From positions 1 to 64,000 of the forward strand of contig JADJBX010000006.1 in NCBI GenBank assembly GCA_016703545.1: a DNA stretch of 64,000 nt, given 5' to 3'. The notes below the pieces were generated by a model. The model saw nothing but the letters and a program-made list of their open reading frames with translations, had not been told where the DNA came from and searched no databases. A program made the position numbers and the translations under genes. The stretch is from Candidatus Amarobacillus elongatus (GTDB lineage: Bacteria > Chloroflexota > Dehalococcoidia > Tepidiformales > Tepidiformaceae). Shown in pieces: positions 26,348-35,345 of this stretch (within the stretch, counting starts at the first letter, position 1; every line of letters starts with the position of its first letter).

Positions 26348-27424
26348 TTACGGATACGCGGCACTGAAGTGCTCCCACGTCATCCGCGTCAGCGCCTGGC
26401 CGAGCACCACATCGCCGAGGTAGCCGTCGACGTCCATCGCGAGGAAGGTGACCGCGTAGGCGTACTCGCGGCCCCCGCGGGTGAAGCGCACGATGCCCGC
26501 GTCGTTATCGACCCAGCCGCCGCCTTCGAACAGGAACCCGTTCTTGTGGCTGACGAGCCCCGTGAGGCCGCTGCCGAGCAGGTAGTTCAGCTCCGGCCGC
26601 ACGCGCGTCATCGCATCGAGGAGCTGCGTGCGGTACGGCTCGTCGAGCAGCCGTCCGCCGTAGAGCGCGGCGAGCATCCCGTTCACGTCCTCGGCGGTGA
26701 CCCAGTTGTTCGCGTCGAGGCCGAGGCTCTCGTTGGGGTAGCCCGGGGGGTGGTCGATGAACACGTCGCGCAGGCCGAGGCCGTCGGCCATGGACTGCAC
26801 GCGCTGCACGCCCTTGAGGATGGCGCCGCCGCCGGTGATGCCGTAGAGCTGGCGCGCGGAGGCGGCATCCGAGGACCAGAGGGTGTTCGCGATAAGCGTC
26901 TGCACGCGCGACATCGGGTAGGCGCCCCAGCTCGCGTCCTGCATCGCCGCGATGAGCACGAAGATGTTCATCACGCAGCCGCTGATCTGCGGCTGGCGGC
27001 CGTTCACGCTCACCATTTCGCCCGTTTGCAGGTCCGTGACGGCGATGGCGTACGTGCCACCCACGGCGTAGCTGTCGATCGCCGCCTGGAGGCGGGCGCG
27101 CAGCCCCTGCATCGCCGGCGCCGGCGCGAGCGGGCGGCTGATGGCGGGCGTCGCCGTGGGCGAAGGCGGCTGGTCGGCTCCGCTCACCCCGGGAATCACG
27201 AGCCGGCGGCCATCCGGGCCGGGGGTGCGTGTCGCGCGTGGCGTGGGCGTGATGCGCGGCGTCCGCACCGGGGTCGGCGTTTTCGGCGTTGACCCCAGCG
27301 TCGGCCCATCGGCATGCGCGGCCGGCGCCGCCCCGGGAACGAAGAGAGGGAGCGCGGCCAGGAGGCCACCCAGCACCGCCACCGCCGCCATCAACCCGGC
27401 CCACCGGCCGCGCGAATACCTCAC
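26348..27424 (-). CDS. Secreted class A beta-lactamase-fold protein with altered active site
   Basis: 358 residues. Signal peptide (LMAAVAVLGGLLAALPLFVPGAAPAAHA), a Pro/Thr linker (45-95), then a class A beta-lactamase or serine-hydrolase domain. The fold is indicated by TYAIAVTDLQTGEMVSVNG, the helix NIFVLIAAM, an SSD at 184-186 in the SDN place, and HKNG at 293-296 in the KTG place. In the SxxK position the sequence is CVMN (Cys150, Asn153), so both serine and lysine appear replaced. It may be a non-hydrolytic wall-binding protein or use another nucleophile. Drug resistance should not be assumed. Confidence 0.75.
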   Translation of the reverse strand: MRYSRGRWAGLMAAVAVLGGLLAALPLFVPGAAPAAHADGPTLGSTPKTPTPVRTPRITPTPRATRTPGPDGRRLVIPGVSGADQPPSPTATPAISRPLAPAPAMQGLRARLQAAIDSYAVGGTYAIAVTDLQTGEMVSVNGRQPQISGCVMNIFVLIAAMQDASWGAYPMSRVQTLIANTLWSSDAASARQLYGITGGGAILKGVQRVQSMADGLGLRDVFIDHPPGYPNESLGLDANNWVTAEDVNGMLAALYGGRLLDEPYRTQLLDAMTRVRPELNYLLGSGLTGLVSHKNGFLFEGGGWVDNDAGIVRFTRGGREYAYAVTFLAMDVDGYLGDVVLGQALTRMTWEHFSAAYP

Positions 27425-27674
27425 CTTCTAACGATCGGCGGACCCACGCCGCGCGGTAGTGACCGCTCGCATGCGACAGGTCCTTTCGATACTTCCATTG
27501 ACGCGGGCCCCTCCCGCGAATCGCCCGGGCCTCCAGGCCCGCCATTCTCCCAATGACGCAGCCTTTTCCTTCGGTCTTGCTTCCTAAATTCGCCCAGAAC
27601 GGGTGTCCCGCGCCCTCTTCCGGGGTGGGGTGGGGGCCGATACCTACCCTAGCGACACGAGAGGACGCACCCGC

Positions 27675-28652
27675 TTGCCCGGATCGCCTGACTTCATTGG
27701 CTTGCTGTCGGACGCTGACTCGTTGCAGCTCATGCTGTTCGCCTGCCCGGACGCGGTCATCGCCACTGACCGCGACGACCGCATCGTGCTGTACACCGGG
27801 GCAAGCGAGACGATGTTCGGCTTCGCGCCCATCGAGGTGCTCCGGCAACCCGTGCGGCGGCTGTTCGCCACCTCCGATGGCTACGACCACTTCCGCCGCC
27901 AGCTCGTCGGCGAGAAGCGCATCGTCAATCTCGAGGTACCCGCCGTCCGCAAGGACCACCCCTCGTTCGTCGGCGCCGTCTCCGCCGCCCTCCTCCACGA
28001 CCGCTTCGGCGAGGAAATGGGGACGATTCTCTACGTGCGCGACCACAGCAAGATGCGCTCCATCGAAGAGGCGCTGCGCGACAACAACCACCGCCTGAAC
28101 GAACTCGTGCGGACGCTGAACCACGTCGCCCAGCACGACCAGCTGACGGGGATGCTCCACCGCGGCAGCGCCATCGAGACCGCCGAGGCGCTGCTCTTCG
28201 GCCGCAACGCGCCCGCCGCCTTCGGGGTCGCCCTGTTCGACCTGGACCATTTCAAGGGTGTCAACGACACCTACGGCCACCTCGTGGGGGACGAGGTGCT
28301 GGCGTCGCTCGCCGGCGTACTCAAGCAAACCGCGCGGCAGGACGACATCATCGGGCGGTTCGGTGGGGAGGAGTTCATTGCGTTCCTGCCCGGCGCCGAC
28401 CTCGCGAAGGTCACCGGGTTCGCGGAGCGCGTCCGCCAGGCCATCGGCCAGGCGCGCGTCCCCGTGGACGGCGATGCGGAGACGCACATCTCCGTGACCA
28501 TCTCCGCGGGCGTGGCTTCGATGCCGATCTGCGCCCGCACCCTGCAGGATGCCATCCGCCTCGCGGATGACCGCCTGCTCGAAGCCAAGCGCGCGGGACG
28601 GAACCGTGTCGTCTCCACCGGAAGCATGGTCGAGGAAAGGACCGCCGCATGA
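27675..28652 (+). CDS. PAS-GGDEF diguanylate cyclase
   Basis: About 325 residues. N-terminal PAS sensor (LMLFACPDAVIATDRDDRIVLYTGASETMFGF), linker helix, then a GGDEF domain with intact GRFGGEEF and a product-inhibition I-site RQDD placed five residues before GGEEF in the canonical RxxD-x3-R-x-GGEEF spacing. It should make cyclic di-GMP and be feedback-inhibited. I propose TTG 27675, with GAGAGGA nine bases upstream; a GTG at 27603 has no ribosome site. It overlaps the HDOD gene by four bases. Confidence 0.9.
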   Translation: MPGSPDFIGLLSDADSLQLMLFACPDAVIATDRDDRIVLYTGASETMFGFAPIEVLRQPVRRLFATSDGYDHFRRQLVGEKRIVNLEVPAVRKDHPSFVGAVSAALLHDRFGEEMGTILYVRDHSKMRSIEEALRDNNHRLNELVRTLNHVAQHDQLTGMLHRGSAIETAEALLFGRNAPAAFGVALFDLDHFKGVNDTYGHLVGDEVLASLAGVLKQTARQDDIIGRFGGEEFIAFLPGADLAKVTGFAERVRQAIGQARVPVDGDAETHISVTISAGVASMPICARTLQDAIRLADDRLLEAKRAGRNRVVSTGSMVEERTAA

Positions 28653-29599
28653 GCGACGATCTGCCCACTACATTCGAAGCCCGAAACCGCCTGCGCTCCA
28701 TCGTGAACCGCACTCAGGAGCTCACGCCCCTGCGCGCCGTCGCCTCCAAGGCGATTCAGATGGCCGAGGATGAACGTTCCGCGGCGATGGACCTGGCCAC
28801 CGTGCTCAGCTCGGACCAGGCCCTCACGGCCCGCCTCCTGCGCCTCTCGAACTCGGCGTACTACGGCTACGCGCGCCGCATCAGCAATGTGCGCGAGGCC
28901 GTGGTGCTGCTCGGCATGCGCACCGTGCGCTCCGTCGCCATCACCAGCGGCATCATCGAAGCACTGAAGCCCCCCGCCGTGGGCGCCTTCAGCCAGGACC
29001 TCTTCTGGGCGCACAGCGTCTGCGTTGGGCTCTCGGCCGAGACGCTGGCACGCGAATACCGTACCGCCCGCCCGGACGACGCCTTCACCGCCGGCGTGCT
29101 GCACGACCTCGGCAAGCTCGCGATGATGCTCGTCGAACCCGGCTCGTTCGCCGAGGTGCTGCACCTCGTCGAGCACCAGGACACGACCTTCCGGCAGGCC
29201 GAGCTTGCCGTCTTCGGCGTCGGCCATGAACAGGTCGGCGCGCGCCTCGCCGAGCGCTGGAAGTTCCCCGCGCTGCTCGTCGAAGCGATTGCCGCCCACC
29301 ACCCGGACGTGCTCCCGGAGCGGCCCACCTCCGTCGGCGACATCGTCGCCGTCGCCAACTTCGCCTGCGACGGCGCCGGCCTCGCCTGCGGCTACGACCG
29401 CACGGACGGCGGCAGCCGCGAATCGCCCGCCCTCCCCGGCCGCACCGGTGAGGCGTTGGACCGCGTCGGCGGCCTTCGCGTCATCGAGGGCCGCGCCCGC
29501 GCATTCCTGCTGCACGTCACCGACCGGCCGCCGCGCTGGTACGAAACGGGCCGCAGCGACGACGACCAGGAAGAGACCGCCATGCGGAACGTCGCCTGA
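28649..29599 (+). CDS. HDOD-domain signalling protein
   Basis: 316 residues. The HDOD domain fills most of it: LTPLRAVASKAIQMAEDE, LSSDQALTARLLRLSNSAYYG, VREAVVLLGMRTVRSVA, and VLHDLGKLAMML with HHPDV near the end. HDOD proteins lack phosphodiesterase activity as a rule and work as adaptors in motility, stress and cyclic-di-GMP signalling. The 28649 start overlaps the cyclase stop (ATGA), so expression is coupled. The C-terminal 80 residues, rich in charged residues, are not recognised. Confidence 0.88.
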   Translation: MSDDLPTTFEARNRLRSIVNRTQELTPLRAVASKAIQMAEDERSAAMDLATVLSSDQALTARLLRLSNSAYYGYARRISNVREAVVLLGMRTVRSVAITSGIIEALKPPAVGAFSQDLFWAHSVCVGLSAETLAREYRTARPDDAFTAGVLHDLGKLAMMLVEPGSFAEVLHLVEHQDTTFRQAELAVFGVGHEQVGARLAERWKFPALLVEAIAAHHPDVLPERPTSVGDIVAVANFACDGAGLACGYDRTDGGSRESPALPGRTGEALDRVGGLRVIEGRARAFLLHVTDRPPRWYETGRSDDDQEETAMRNVA

Positions 29600-29619
29600 C
29601 CCCCATTCCGAGGACGAAC

Positions 29620-30366
29620 ATGGACGAACTCGAAGAGAACGCAGTGCAAGAACCCCAGAAGGCCGGCTGGAAGCGGTCCGCGGTTCGCTTCGCCACCGTC
29701 GCCCTGGCGGGCGTGGTCCTGCTGATGCAGGCCGTGCAGGTCGCTCGCGACCCGTCGTTGGCGAACCTTGCCGTGGCCGCCGTGTTCGTCCTGCTCGCGC
29801 TCGCCATCGCCGCGCAGATCGTGCTGCTGCGGTCGATGGGGAACCGGCGCATTCGCCGCGCCATGAGCCGGCTCCACGGCTCCGCCTACATTTCGGACCT
29901 GGAAGGGCTGCCGAACCGCAACTACCTGCTCTCCGAGATCCGCCGGGAGATGCCCCGCGCCCGCAACATCGGCGTGCCGTTCGTGGTCGTCGTACTCTCG
30001 CTCGATACCCTGGACGAGGTTCGCGCCCGCCGCGGCGACGAATTCGCCGAGCGCGCCACCCGCGGCATGGCCGACGTCCTGAAACGGTTCACCCGCACCA
30101 GCGACTTCATCGCCCACCTCGGCGGCCCGCGCTTCGCCGTGCTCCTGAACGAATGCCGCTACGAGGATTCGTTCATCTACCTGAAGCGCGTGCCCGGCTC
30201 CATCGCCGTGAGCGACGGCCGCTCGATGTACGAAGTGCCCGTCGCCGCGCGCGTGCACCAGTACGATCTCGAGGCGCTGTACGCGACCGATGTGCTGAAC
30301 GACGCCGAGCAGGCGCAGCCGCTGCGCCGCAAGCAGACGACCCACTTCGGCAGCATCGCCGCCTGA
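29620..30366 (+). CDS. Membrane protein with degenerate GGDEF domain
   Basis: 248 residues. Two membrane helices (VRFATVALAGVVLLMQAVQV and LANLAVAAVFVLLALAIAAQIVLL), then a GGDEF-like domain that starts SDLEGLPNRNYLLSEI and VVVLSLDTLDEV. The signature is HLGGPRF in place of GGDEF and the metal/substrate aspartates are missing, so cyclase activity is not expected; it could bind GTP or cyclic di-GMP or act as a membrane receptor. Third gene of the cluster, 20 bases after the HDOD gene. Confidence 0.8.
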   Translation: MDELEENAVQEPQKAGWKRSAVRFATVALAGVVLLMQAVQVARDPSLANLAVAAVFVLLALAIAAQIVLLRSMGNRRIRRAMSRLHGSAYISDLEGLPNRNYLLSEIRREMPRARNIGVPFVVVVLSLDTLDEVRARRGDEFAERATRGMADVLKRFTRTSDFIAHLGGPRFAVLLNECRYEDSFIYLKRVPGSIAVSDGRSMYEVPVAARVHQYDLEALYATDVLNDAEQAQPLRRKQTTHFGSIAA

Positions 30367-30390
30367 CCCTGGTCCCGGCGCGGGCGCCCG

Positions 30391-31389
30391 CTAGAGGTCG
30401 TTCGTGTAGTCGTGGTACATCATCACGCCGATGCTGCCGCAGCTTCCCCAGCGCCCGCCCCGGTACGACGAGATGCTGATCGCGTGTGTCTCGGAGGTCG
30501 GGCGGCTGTCGGCCGTGTAACGGATGTAGCCGCCGAAGCTGTGGACCTTGTCCACCGTCGCGTGCAGGGTGCGGGCCTCGGGCAGGTTGATGGTGTAGTC
30601 CCACTGCCCCACGCCGCCGCCGGCCCACTCCGCGAACTGCGGAAAGTTCGCATCCATCTTCGCGATGCTCTCCGCGGTCGTTTCCGAGACCCGCAGCCGG
30701 CTCTTCACGCCGTCCACGCGATAACCCGCCATCGGAACGCCGCCCCGCGCGTTGCCCGCGTTCACGCGCGGGTCCCCGAGGGAGACGTTGGCTCGCCGTC
30801 CGAGCTGATGCGTGCTGTTCAGGACGGCCTGGTCCCGGAGGGTGTAGCCGAGCATCCAATCGCGGCCGCGGCGCAGCGCCGCCTCGCTCCCATCGGCGTA
30901 CGAAACGCCGATGGCGGCGGCGGGCGTGAAGATTGTGGACATCAGCTCGATCCCCCAGCGGCCGTCGTTGTTCGTGACCGCGTAGACGCCCTCGCACTCG
31001 AGGATGCGGTGCCCGCCCGCGCCGTGGCGGCTGTACGTCATCGAAAGCCCCGCGCCCACGGGGTTGTAGAGGTGCAGCTGAATGCTGTCGAGCAGGTCGT
31101 ATGCGCCGGGCTGGATGTGGCTCCCGGCCCCCGGCGCGAACGTCAACGACTTCGGCGGGTTGGTCAGCAGTGCCTCGCGGCTTTCGACCACGATCGGCTC
31201 CGTGCCCTCGAAGGTGGCGAAGGGGAAATGCATGAGGTCGGCGACGGCCGCGAGATCGCGCGCGGCGATGGCCGCGAAGTACTCGCTCATCACCTGCAGG
31301 CTCGGCGCGACCGAGGCATGGAACACGGGGAAGCGGGCATCGGGCTGGGCGAGCGGGCGAAGCCCCTCGGGCGCGGCGGGATCGGTCAT
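30391..31389 (-). CDS. Conserved protein of unknown function, NTF2-like N-terminal region
   Basis: 332 residues from ATG 31389 (GGAG upstream). Residues about 25-120 (VMSEYFAAIAARDLAAVADLMHFPFATFEGTEPIVV in pieces) resemble an NTF2/SnoaL-like fold. The C-terminal part, with HQLGRRANVSLGDPRVNAG and GVGQWDYTINLPEARTLHA, has a conserved look but I cannot name it. No signal peptide. It converges on the cyclic-di-GMP cluster and ends 24 bases from it. Confidence 0.6.
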   Translation of the reverse strand: MTDPAAPEGLRPLAQPDARFPVFHASVAPSLQVMSEYFAAIAARDLAAVADLMHFPFATFEGTEPIVVESREALLTNPPKSLTFAPGAGSHIQPGAYDLLDSIQLHLYNPVGAGLSMTYSRHGAGGHRILECEGVYAVTNNDGRWGIELMSTIFTPAAAIGVSYADGSEAALRRGRDWMLGYTLRDQAVLNSTHQLGRRANVSLGDPRVNAGNARGGVPMAGYRVDGVKSRLRVSETTAESIAKMDANFPQFAEWAGGGVGQWDYTINLPEARTLHATVDKVHSFGGYIRYTADSRPTSETHAISISSYRGGRWGSCGSIGVMMYHDYTNDL

Positions 31390-31535
31390 GGCGAATGTCG
31401 CTCCGGAAGTGGTGGCACGCACTCTACCGCCTGCCGCCATCGCCGTGCGTCCGCACGTTGCGGATGGCACGCGAACTCACGCGCGCCCGCGCGAACGCCG
31501 CGAGGGTGGGATGAACCGGGAAAGGGGAGAAAGGC

Positions 31536-31612
31536 TGGTGGGCGATACTGGATTCGAACCAGTGACCTCTGCGATGTCAACGCAGCGCTCTAACCATCTG
31601 AGCTAACCGCCC
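31536..31612 (-). tRNA. tRNA-Val (GAC)
   Basis: Complete cloverleaf on the minus strand: acceptor GGGCGGT with ATCGCCC (one G-U), D-arm TAGCTCAGATGGTTAGAGC, anticodon arm CTGCG-TTGACAT-CGCAG with anticodon GAC, T-arm CACTGGTTCGAATCCAGT, discriminator A and an encoded CCA (31536-31538). Reads GUC and GUU valine codons. Confidence 0.96.
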
Positions 31613-31701
31613 ACGTGGGGGAGTCCAAGCATACGACGCCCTCCACATTCAGCCAACCGCCGCCCGCCGCGCTCGCTATACTCCTCCGCCGGGGGGCGAG
31701 C

Positions 31702-32808
31702 ATGAACGACGCGGCCGAAACGTGGCGCGAGTGGATGCGGCGCTACACCACCCTCGAACTGCACGGCCTCTCCGACCTCTACGAGGCGATCGGCCAGGGC
31801 ATCACCAGCGACGACGAGCTCTTGCGCTGGCTCGGCGATGTTGCTGGCCCGCGCTCGAACCCGAACCTGCTGTTCGCGGCGGTGCACTTCCGGCTGCTGA
31901 CGGGCGCCTTCGCCCCGGATCTCGCGCCGTACTTTGCCTCGATCACGCCGGGGGCGCTGCCGCCCGCCGGCCCGCCGCCCGTGTACCCCGCCTTCCGCGC
32001 CTTCTGGGAGCGCGAACGCGATGCCCTCGCGGCGATCCTCGCCACGCGAACGACGCAGACGAACGAGGTCGGACGCTGCATGTACCTGCTGCCCGCGTTC
32101 GTGCGCGTGGCCGCGCGCATGGGCCGGCCCCTCGCCGTCGTCGATGCCGGGACGGCCGCGGGCCTCACCCTGCTCATCGACCGCTTCGCCTGCGACTACG
32201 GCGAGGGCCGCATCGCCGGGGATCCTGGCTCGCCGGTGCATCTGCGTACCGAGGTCCGGGGGGTGATGCCGCCCATCGCGCCCGCGCCCACCATCGTCAG
32301 CCGCACCGGCATCGACCTCGCGCCCATCGATGTCCAGGACGACGACGCCACGACCTGGCTGCGTGCGTGCGTCTGGCCGGAGCACGCCGCTCGCCGCGAA
32401 ACGCTCGAAGCCGCGATCGCCATCGCCCGCCGGGACCCGCCGCGGCTCGTCGCCGGGAACGTGGTCGATGTTCTCCCCGCCATCGCCGCCCAGGCGCCCC
32501 CCGAGGCCACGCTCGTCGTGGTGAACACGAACGTGCTCCCCTACTTCAGCGCCGCCGAGCGCGCCCGCTACGCCGCCGTGCTCGAAGCCATTGGCGCCAC
32601 GCGCGACCTCGCCTGGGTGGCGGTCGAATGGCCCGCGTACGCCCTCGAGGCCGGATTCCGGGGTTCGTTCGAAGGGATCGAGATGCCGAGCCCGGCACTG
32701 CCGCTCACCCTCACCACCTTCGAACGCGGCACGCGGCGGGACGAAGTGCTCGCCGTGACGGGCCCCCACGGGCGCTGGCTGCGCTGGCTTCTGCCACCGG
32801 GCGCCTAG
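31702..32808 (+). CDS. DUF2332 family protein
   Basis: 368 residues. Recognised by the DUF2332 pattern: NPNLLFAAVHFRLLTG, YPAFRAFWERERD, TQTNEVGRCMYLLPAF, VVDAGTAAGLTLLIDRFACDYG and a C-terminal VVVNTNVLPYFSAAERARYA. The middle GTAAGLTLLIDR looks like the SAM-binding loop of a methyltransferase-like fold, but no function has been shown. Start ATG 31702. Its stop overlaps the end of the HAD gene by four bases (convergent). Confidence 0.85.
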   Translation: MNDAAETWREWMRRYTTLELHGLSDLYEAIGQGITSDDELLRWLGDVAGPRSNPNLLFAAVHFRLLTGAFAPDLAPYFASITPGALPPAGPPPVYPAFRAFWERERDALAAILATRTTQTNEVGRCMYLLPAFVRVAARMGRPLAVVDAGTAAGLTLLIDRFACDYGEGRIAGDPGSPVHLRTEVRGVMPPIAPAPTIVSRTGIDLAPIDVQDDDATTWLRACVWPEHAARRETLEAAIAIARRDPPRLVAGNVVDVLPAIAAQAPPEATLVVVNTNVLPYFSAAERARYAAVLEAIGATRDLAWVAVEWPAYALEAGFRGSFEGIEMPSPALPLTLTTFERGTRRDEVLAVTGPHGRWLRWLLPPGA

Positions 32809-33542
32809 CGGCCGGGCGCCTCGGGCCGCAGCGCCTCAACGAGGTCCCCGAGGTGCGCGACGACGAGGTCGGGCACGGCCACGAACCCCTCGGGCGATTC
32901 CAGCCGGTCGCGGTGGATCCAGACGGCGTGGAGCCCCGCGTTTCGCGCCCCACCGATGTCCGCGTACAGGTTGTCGCCCACGTGCCAGGCCTCGTGCGGC
33001 CCGACGCCGGTCGCGCCGAGCGCGTGCTCGAACACCTCGCGGTCGGGTTTGCCGCGGCCGAACACCCCCTCGATCACGAGCGCGTCGACATACCGTTCCA
33101 GGCCGAACCGCTCGACCTTGGCGCGCTGCATCTCGGCGGGGCCGTTCGTGAGGATGGCGAGGCGGAATCCCTCATCGCGCAGCCCTTCGAGCGTGGGAAT
33201 GGCGTCGTCGAACAGCCGCAGCCGTTCGAACACCTCGTGGCCGTACCGTTCGCTGAGGTCGTGGGCGCCGCGCGGGTCGTGGCCGAGGGAACCGAGGGCG
33301 AGTTCGATGACGTGCCGGCGTGCGTCCGCGAGCCGCGTCCGCCACGCCGTCATGGCCGCTTCGTCCCGCCAGAATTCCGTCGCCTCGCGGCGGATCGCCT
33401 CGCGCATGGCGGCGGCATCGAAGCCGAGCGAGGGCGCGAACGCCGCCAGCGTCACGTCCCACGCCTCGTCCATGCCGCCCGAAGTGTCGAGCAGCGTGTC
33501 GTCCATGTCGAAAAAGACGGCCTTTGGCGGGTGTTCTCTCAC
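32805..33542 (-). CDS. HAD-superfamily hydrolase
   Basis: 245 residues. Motif I DMDDTLLDT with the nucleophile Asp12, motif II LTNG, motif III lysine in FGRGKPDREVF, motif IV HVGDNLYADIGGARNAG. This is the subfamily I cap type of phosphoglycolate or pyrimidine-nucleotidase-like phosphatases. Starts at GTG 33542. Substrate unknown. It sits 50 bases downstream of the dnaA-like gene on the same strand. Confidence 0.9.
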   Translation of the reverse strand: MREHPPKAVFFDMDDTLLDTSGGMDEAWDVTLAAFAPSLGFDAAAMREAIRREATEFWRDEAAMTAWRTRLADARRHVIELALGSLGHDPRGAHDLSERYGHEVFERLRLFDDAIPTLEGLRDEGFRLAILTNGPAEMQRAKVERFGLERYVDALVIEGVFGRGKPDREVFEHALGATGVGPHEAWHVGDNLYADIGGARNAGLHAVWIHRDRLESPEGFVAVPDLVVAHLGDLVEALRPEAPGR

Positions 33543-33592
33543 ATCTCTAGCCTATCGGACGGCGGCGGCGAAGGAGAAACGGCCATGGCGGC

Positions 33593-34906
33593 TCAGGCCG
33601 AGAGCGTGCGCAGCTCCGGCGTCGCCGCGAGGATGGTTTCGCCCCGCGTGGCAAGTTCGCGGACGGTGCTGCGGTCGCGGCCGCCGAGCATCGCGGCGAT
33701 TTCGCCGTAGCTGTGCCCCCGGCCATGCAGCACCGCCACGGCCGCGCTGCGCGCCTCCGTGAGCGGCCCCGTGCGCTTGCGCCCCGCGAGGTCCTTCCCC
33801 GAAAGGTGGAAGTGCCGCGCGATGGCGTCCAGCAGCTCCGTCGCGCTGCAGCTCGCGGGGGTCTGCGCGACGGCGATGTGGCCGATCGCGCCGTCGAGGT
33901 CCGCCGGCTCGAGCTGCCCGTAGCGGGCGTGCGCGAGGGCCGCGTTCACCGCGCTCTGCAACAGCCGCACGCTCGGCAGCTCCAGCCCCGCGATGCGGTC
34001 GACCGCCCACCCGGGGAAGGCGGCCCGCCGGTCCTGGCAGAGCCACTCGACGAAGCGGCGGCGCTCCTCGCGGCGGAACGGCTCGATCCGCACGACCAGC
34101 CCCTGCGCCAGCCGCGAGCTGATCCGCTCCGGGAAATCGAGGTCCCGCGGCGGCACTTCGCTGCCGAAGGCCACGCGCCCGCCCGCGTTCAGCACGGCGT
34201 CGATGGTGTGGCCGAGCTCGTCCAGCGTCCCCTTCTTGCCCGCGAGGTACTGCACGTCGTCGATGACGAACAGGTCGGCGCTGCGCACGGCGTCCTGGAA
34301 CTGCTCCGCGGTGGAGGAGCGCAGCGCGGTTTGATAGCGCGTCGTGAACGCCTCGGCCGAGAAGCAGGCGACGGATCGGCCCGCATCGGCGACGCGGCAG
34401 GCGAGGGCGTGCAGCAGGTGGCTCTTCCCCATCCCCGGCGAGCCGTGGATGAAGAGCGCGTTCACGGCCCCGTCCTCGCCCTCGGCCATGGCGAGCGCAC
34501 TGCGGTAGGCGACGCGGTTTCCCGCCGCCTCGACGTAGCGGTCGAAGGTCTGGTTGCAGTTGATGGTGCCGGTGACGGGGCCGCGCCGCGGGCCTTCGGG
34601 GATGGCGGGGATGCTGGCCTCGGCCGTGGGCGTGGCGCCGGGCGGCACGAACCGCACATCCAGTTCTTCCCCCGTGACGGCGTGCAGCGCGCGCCGCACG
34701 ACGACGCTGAGACGGTCGTTCAGCCACTCCAGCCCCATCGCCCGGCGGGCCTGGACGATGACGGTGCCATCCTCCATGCGCAGGGGCGTGGTGCCGCGCA
34801 TCCACGTTTCGTAGTTCGCCGCGAGCATCTCGATTTCGAGCCGCCCGAGGACGCTTCGCCAGGTCTCGGAGAGGTCGCGTGACGGGGACATGCAATCGCT
34901 GAGCAT
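33593..34906 (-). CDS. dnaA: DnaA-family replication initiator, divergent
   Basis: 437 residues. Domain I helix (TWRSVLGRLEIEMLAANYETWMRG), AAA+ domain III with Walker A HGSPGMGKSHLLHAL, Walker B LFVIDDVQYLAGKK, sensor region FGSEVPP and ERISSRLAQGLVVRIEP, and a domain IV ending GGRDRSTVRELATR. In most DnaA the box-binding motif reads DHTTV; here the histidine is arginine, and the IAMYL part is replaced. No dnaN or recF beside it. The start ATG 34906 follows GGAGG by eleven bases. It is either this lineage's main initiator or a paralogue. Confidence 0.82.
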   Translation of the reverse strand: MLSDCMSPSRDLSETWRSVLGRLEIEMLAANYETWMRGTTPLRMEDGTVIVQARRAMGLEWLNDRLSVVVRRALHAVTGEELDVRFVPPGATPTAEASIPAIPEGPRRGPVTGTINCNQTFDRYVEAAGNRVAYRSALAMAEGEDGAVNALFIHGSPGMGKSHLLHALACRVADAGRSVACFSAEAFTTRYQTALRSSTAEQFQDAVRSADLFVIDDVQYLAGKKGTLDELGHTIDAVLNAGGRVAFGSEVPPRDLDFPERISSRLAQGLVVRIEPFRREERRRFVEWLCQDRRAAFPGWAVDRIAGLELPSVRLLQSAVNAALAHARYGQLEPADLDGAIGHIAVAQTPASCSATELLDAIARHFHLSGKDLAGRKRTGPLTEARSAAVAVLHGRGHSYGEIAAMLGGRDRSTVRELATRGETILAATPELRTLSA

Positions 34907-34995
34907 GCGCAGGCTAACCTCCTTCTCCCATGGTGAAGTGGCACGGGTGTGTGCGATGGGTGGTTGTTGGCGCGCCCTCCGGCGCCTGATCGGCC

Positions 34996-35020
34996 GGCGG
35001 GTTAACCCGCCCTTAAGGGC
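34996..35020. promoter_or_regulatory. Two overlapping palindromes upstream of dnaA
   Basis: GGCGGGTTAACCCGCC (34996-35011) overlaps GCCCTTAAGGGC (35009-35020), both perfect palindromes, about 95 bases before the dnaA-like start. They could be operators or part of an origin region. No canonical TTATCCACA box was found in 34907-35190; the nearest repeats are two TTATGTG words (35067, 35118). The rest of this 280-base stretch shows no gene. Confidence 0.4.
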
Positions 35021-35189
35021 TGCGTGGGAGGTACCTTAGTCCCGCTCGGGCGGGGCTTCAACGCGTTTATGTGAAAGGATCGTCGGGTCCTCCCCGTTCT
35101 TCATCGACACTGACCGGTTATGTGGCGGCGACTGTCTTACACGGGATCGCAATACTTACGGGCCGATACCAGCCATGCGCCAGCCCGCC

Positions 35190-35345
35190 GGGGGAGAAAG
35201 GAGAAAGGACGAAGGACGACGGAGAAAGGAGATAAGGGTTGGCGCCGTCGGCCGTCGGTTGTCGGCGGGGCAACCCCGGGCTCGGGGACTTCCCCCGGGC
35301 CGGCCACTCCCAGCACTGAGCACTCAGCACTCAGCACTGCCCGGG
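35190..35345 (+). repeat. Interspersed repeat, copy 3 (purine tract plus AGTGCTG module)
   Basis: GGAGAAAGGAGAAAGGACG and GGAGAAAGGAGATAAGGGTT, a GC-rich spacer, then CACTGAGCACTCAGCACTCA continuing to 35339. The last module supplies the stop codon of the SulP gene on the minus strand (35324-35326). Confidence 0.7.

Noticed and set aside
34907..35190. oriC with DnaA boxes
   Set aside because: No TTATCCACA-like boxes; only two TTATGTG words and two palindromes, which is not enough to call an origin.
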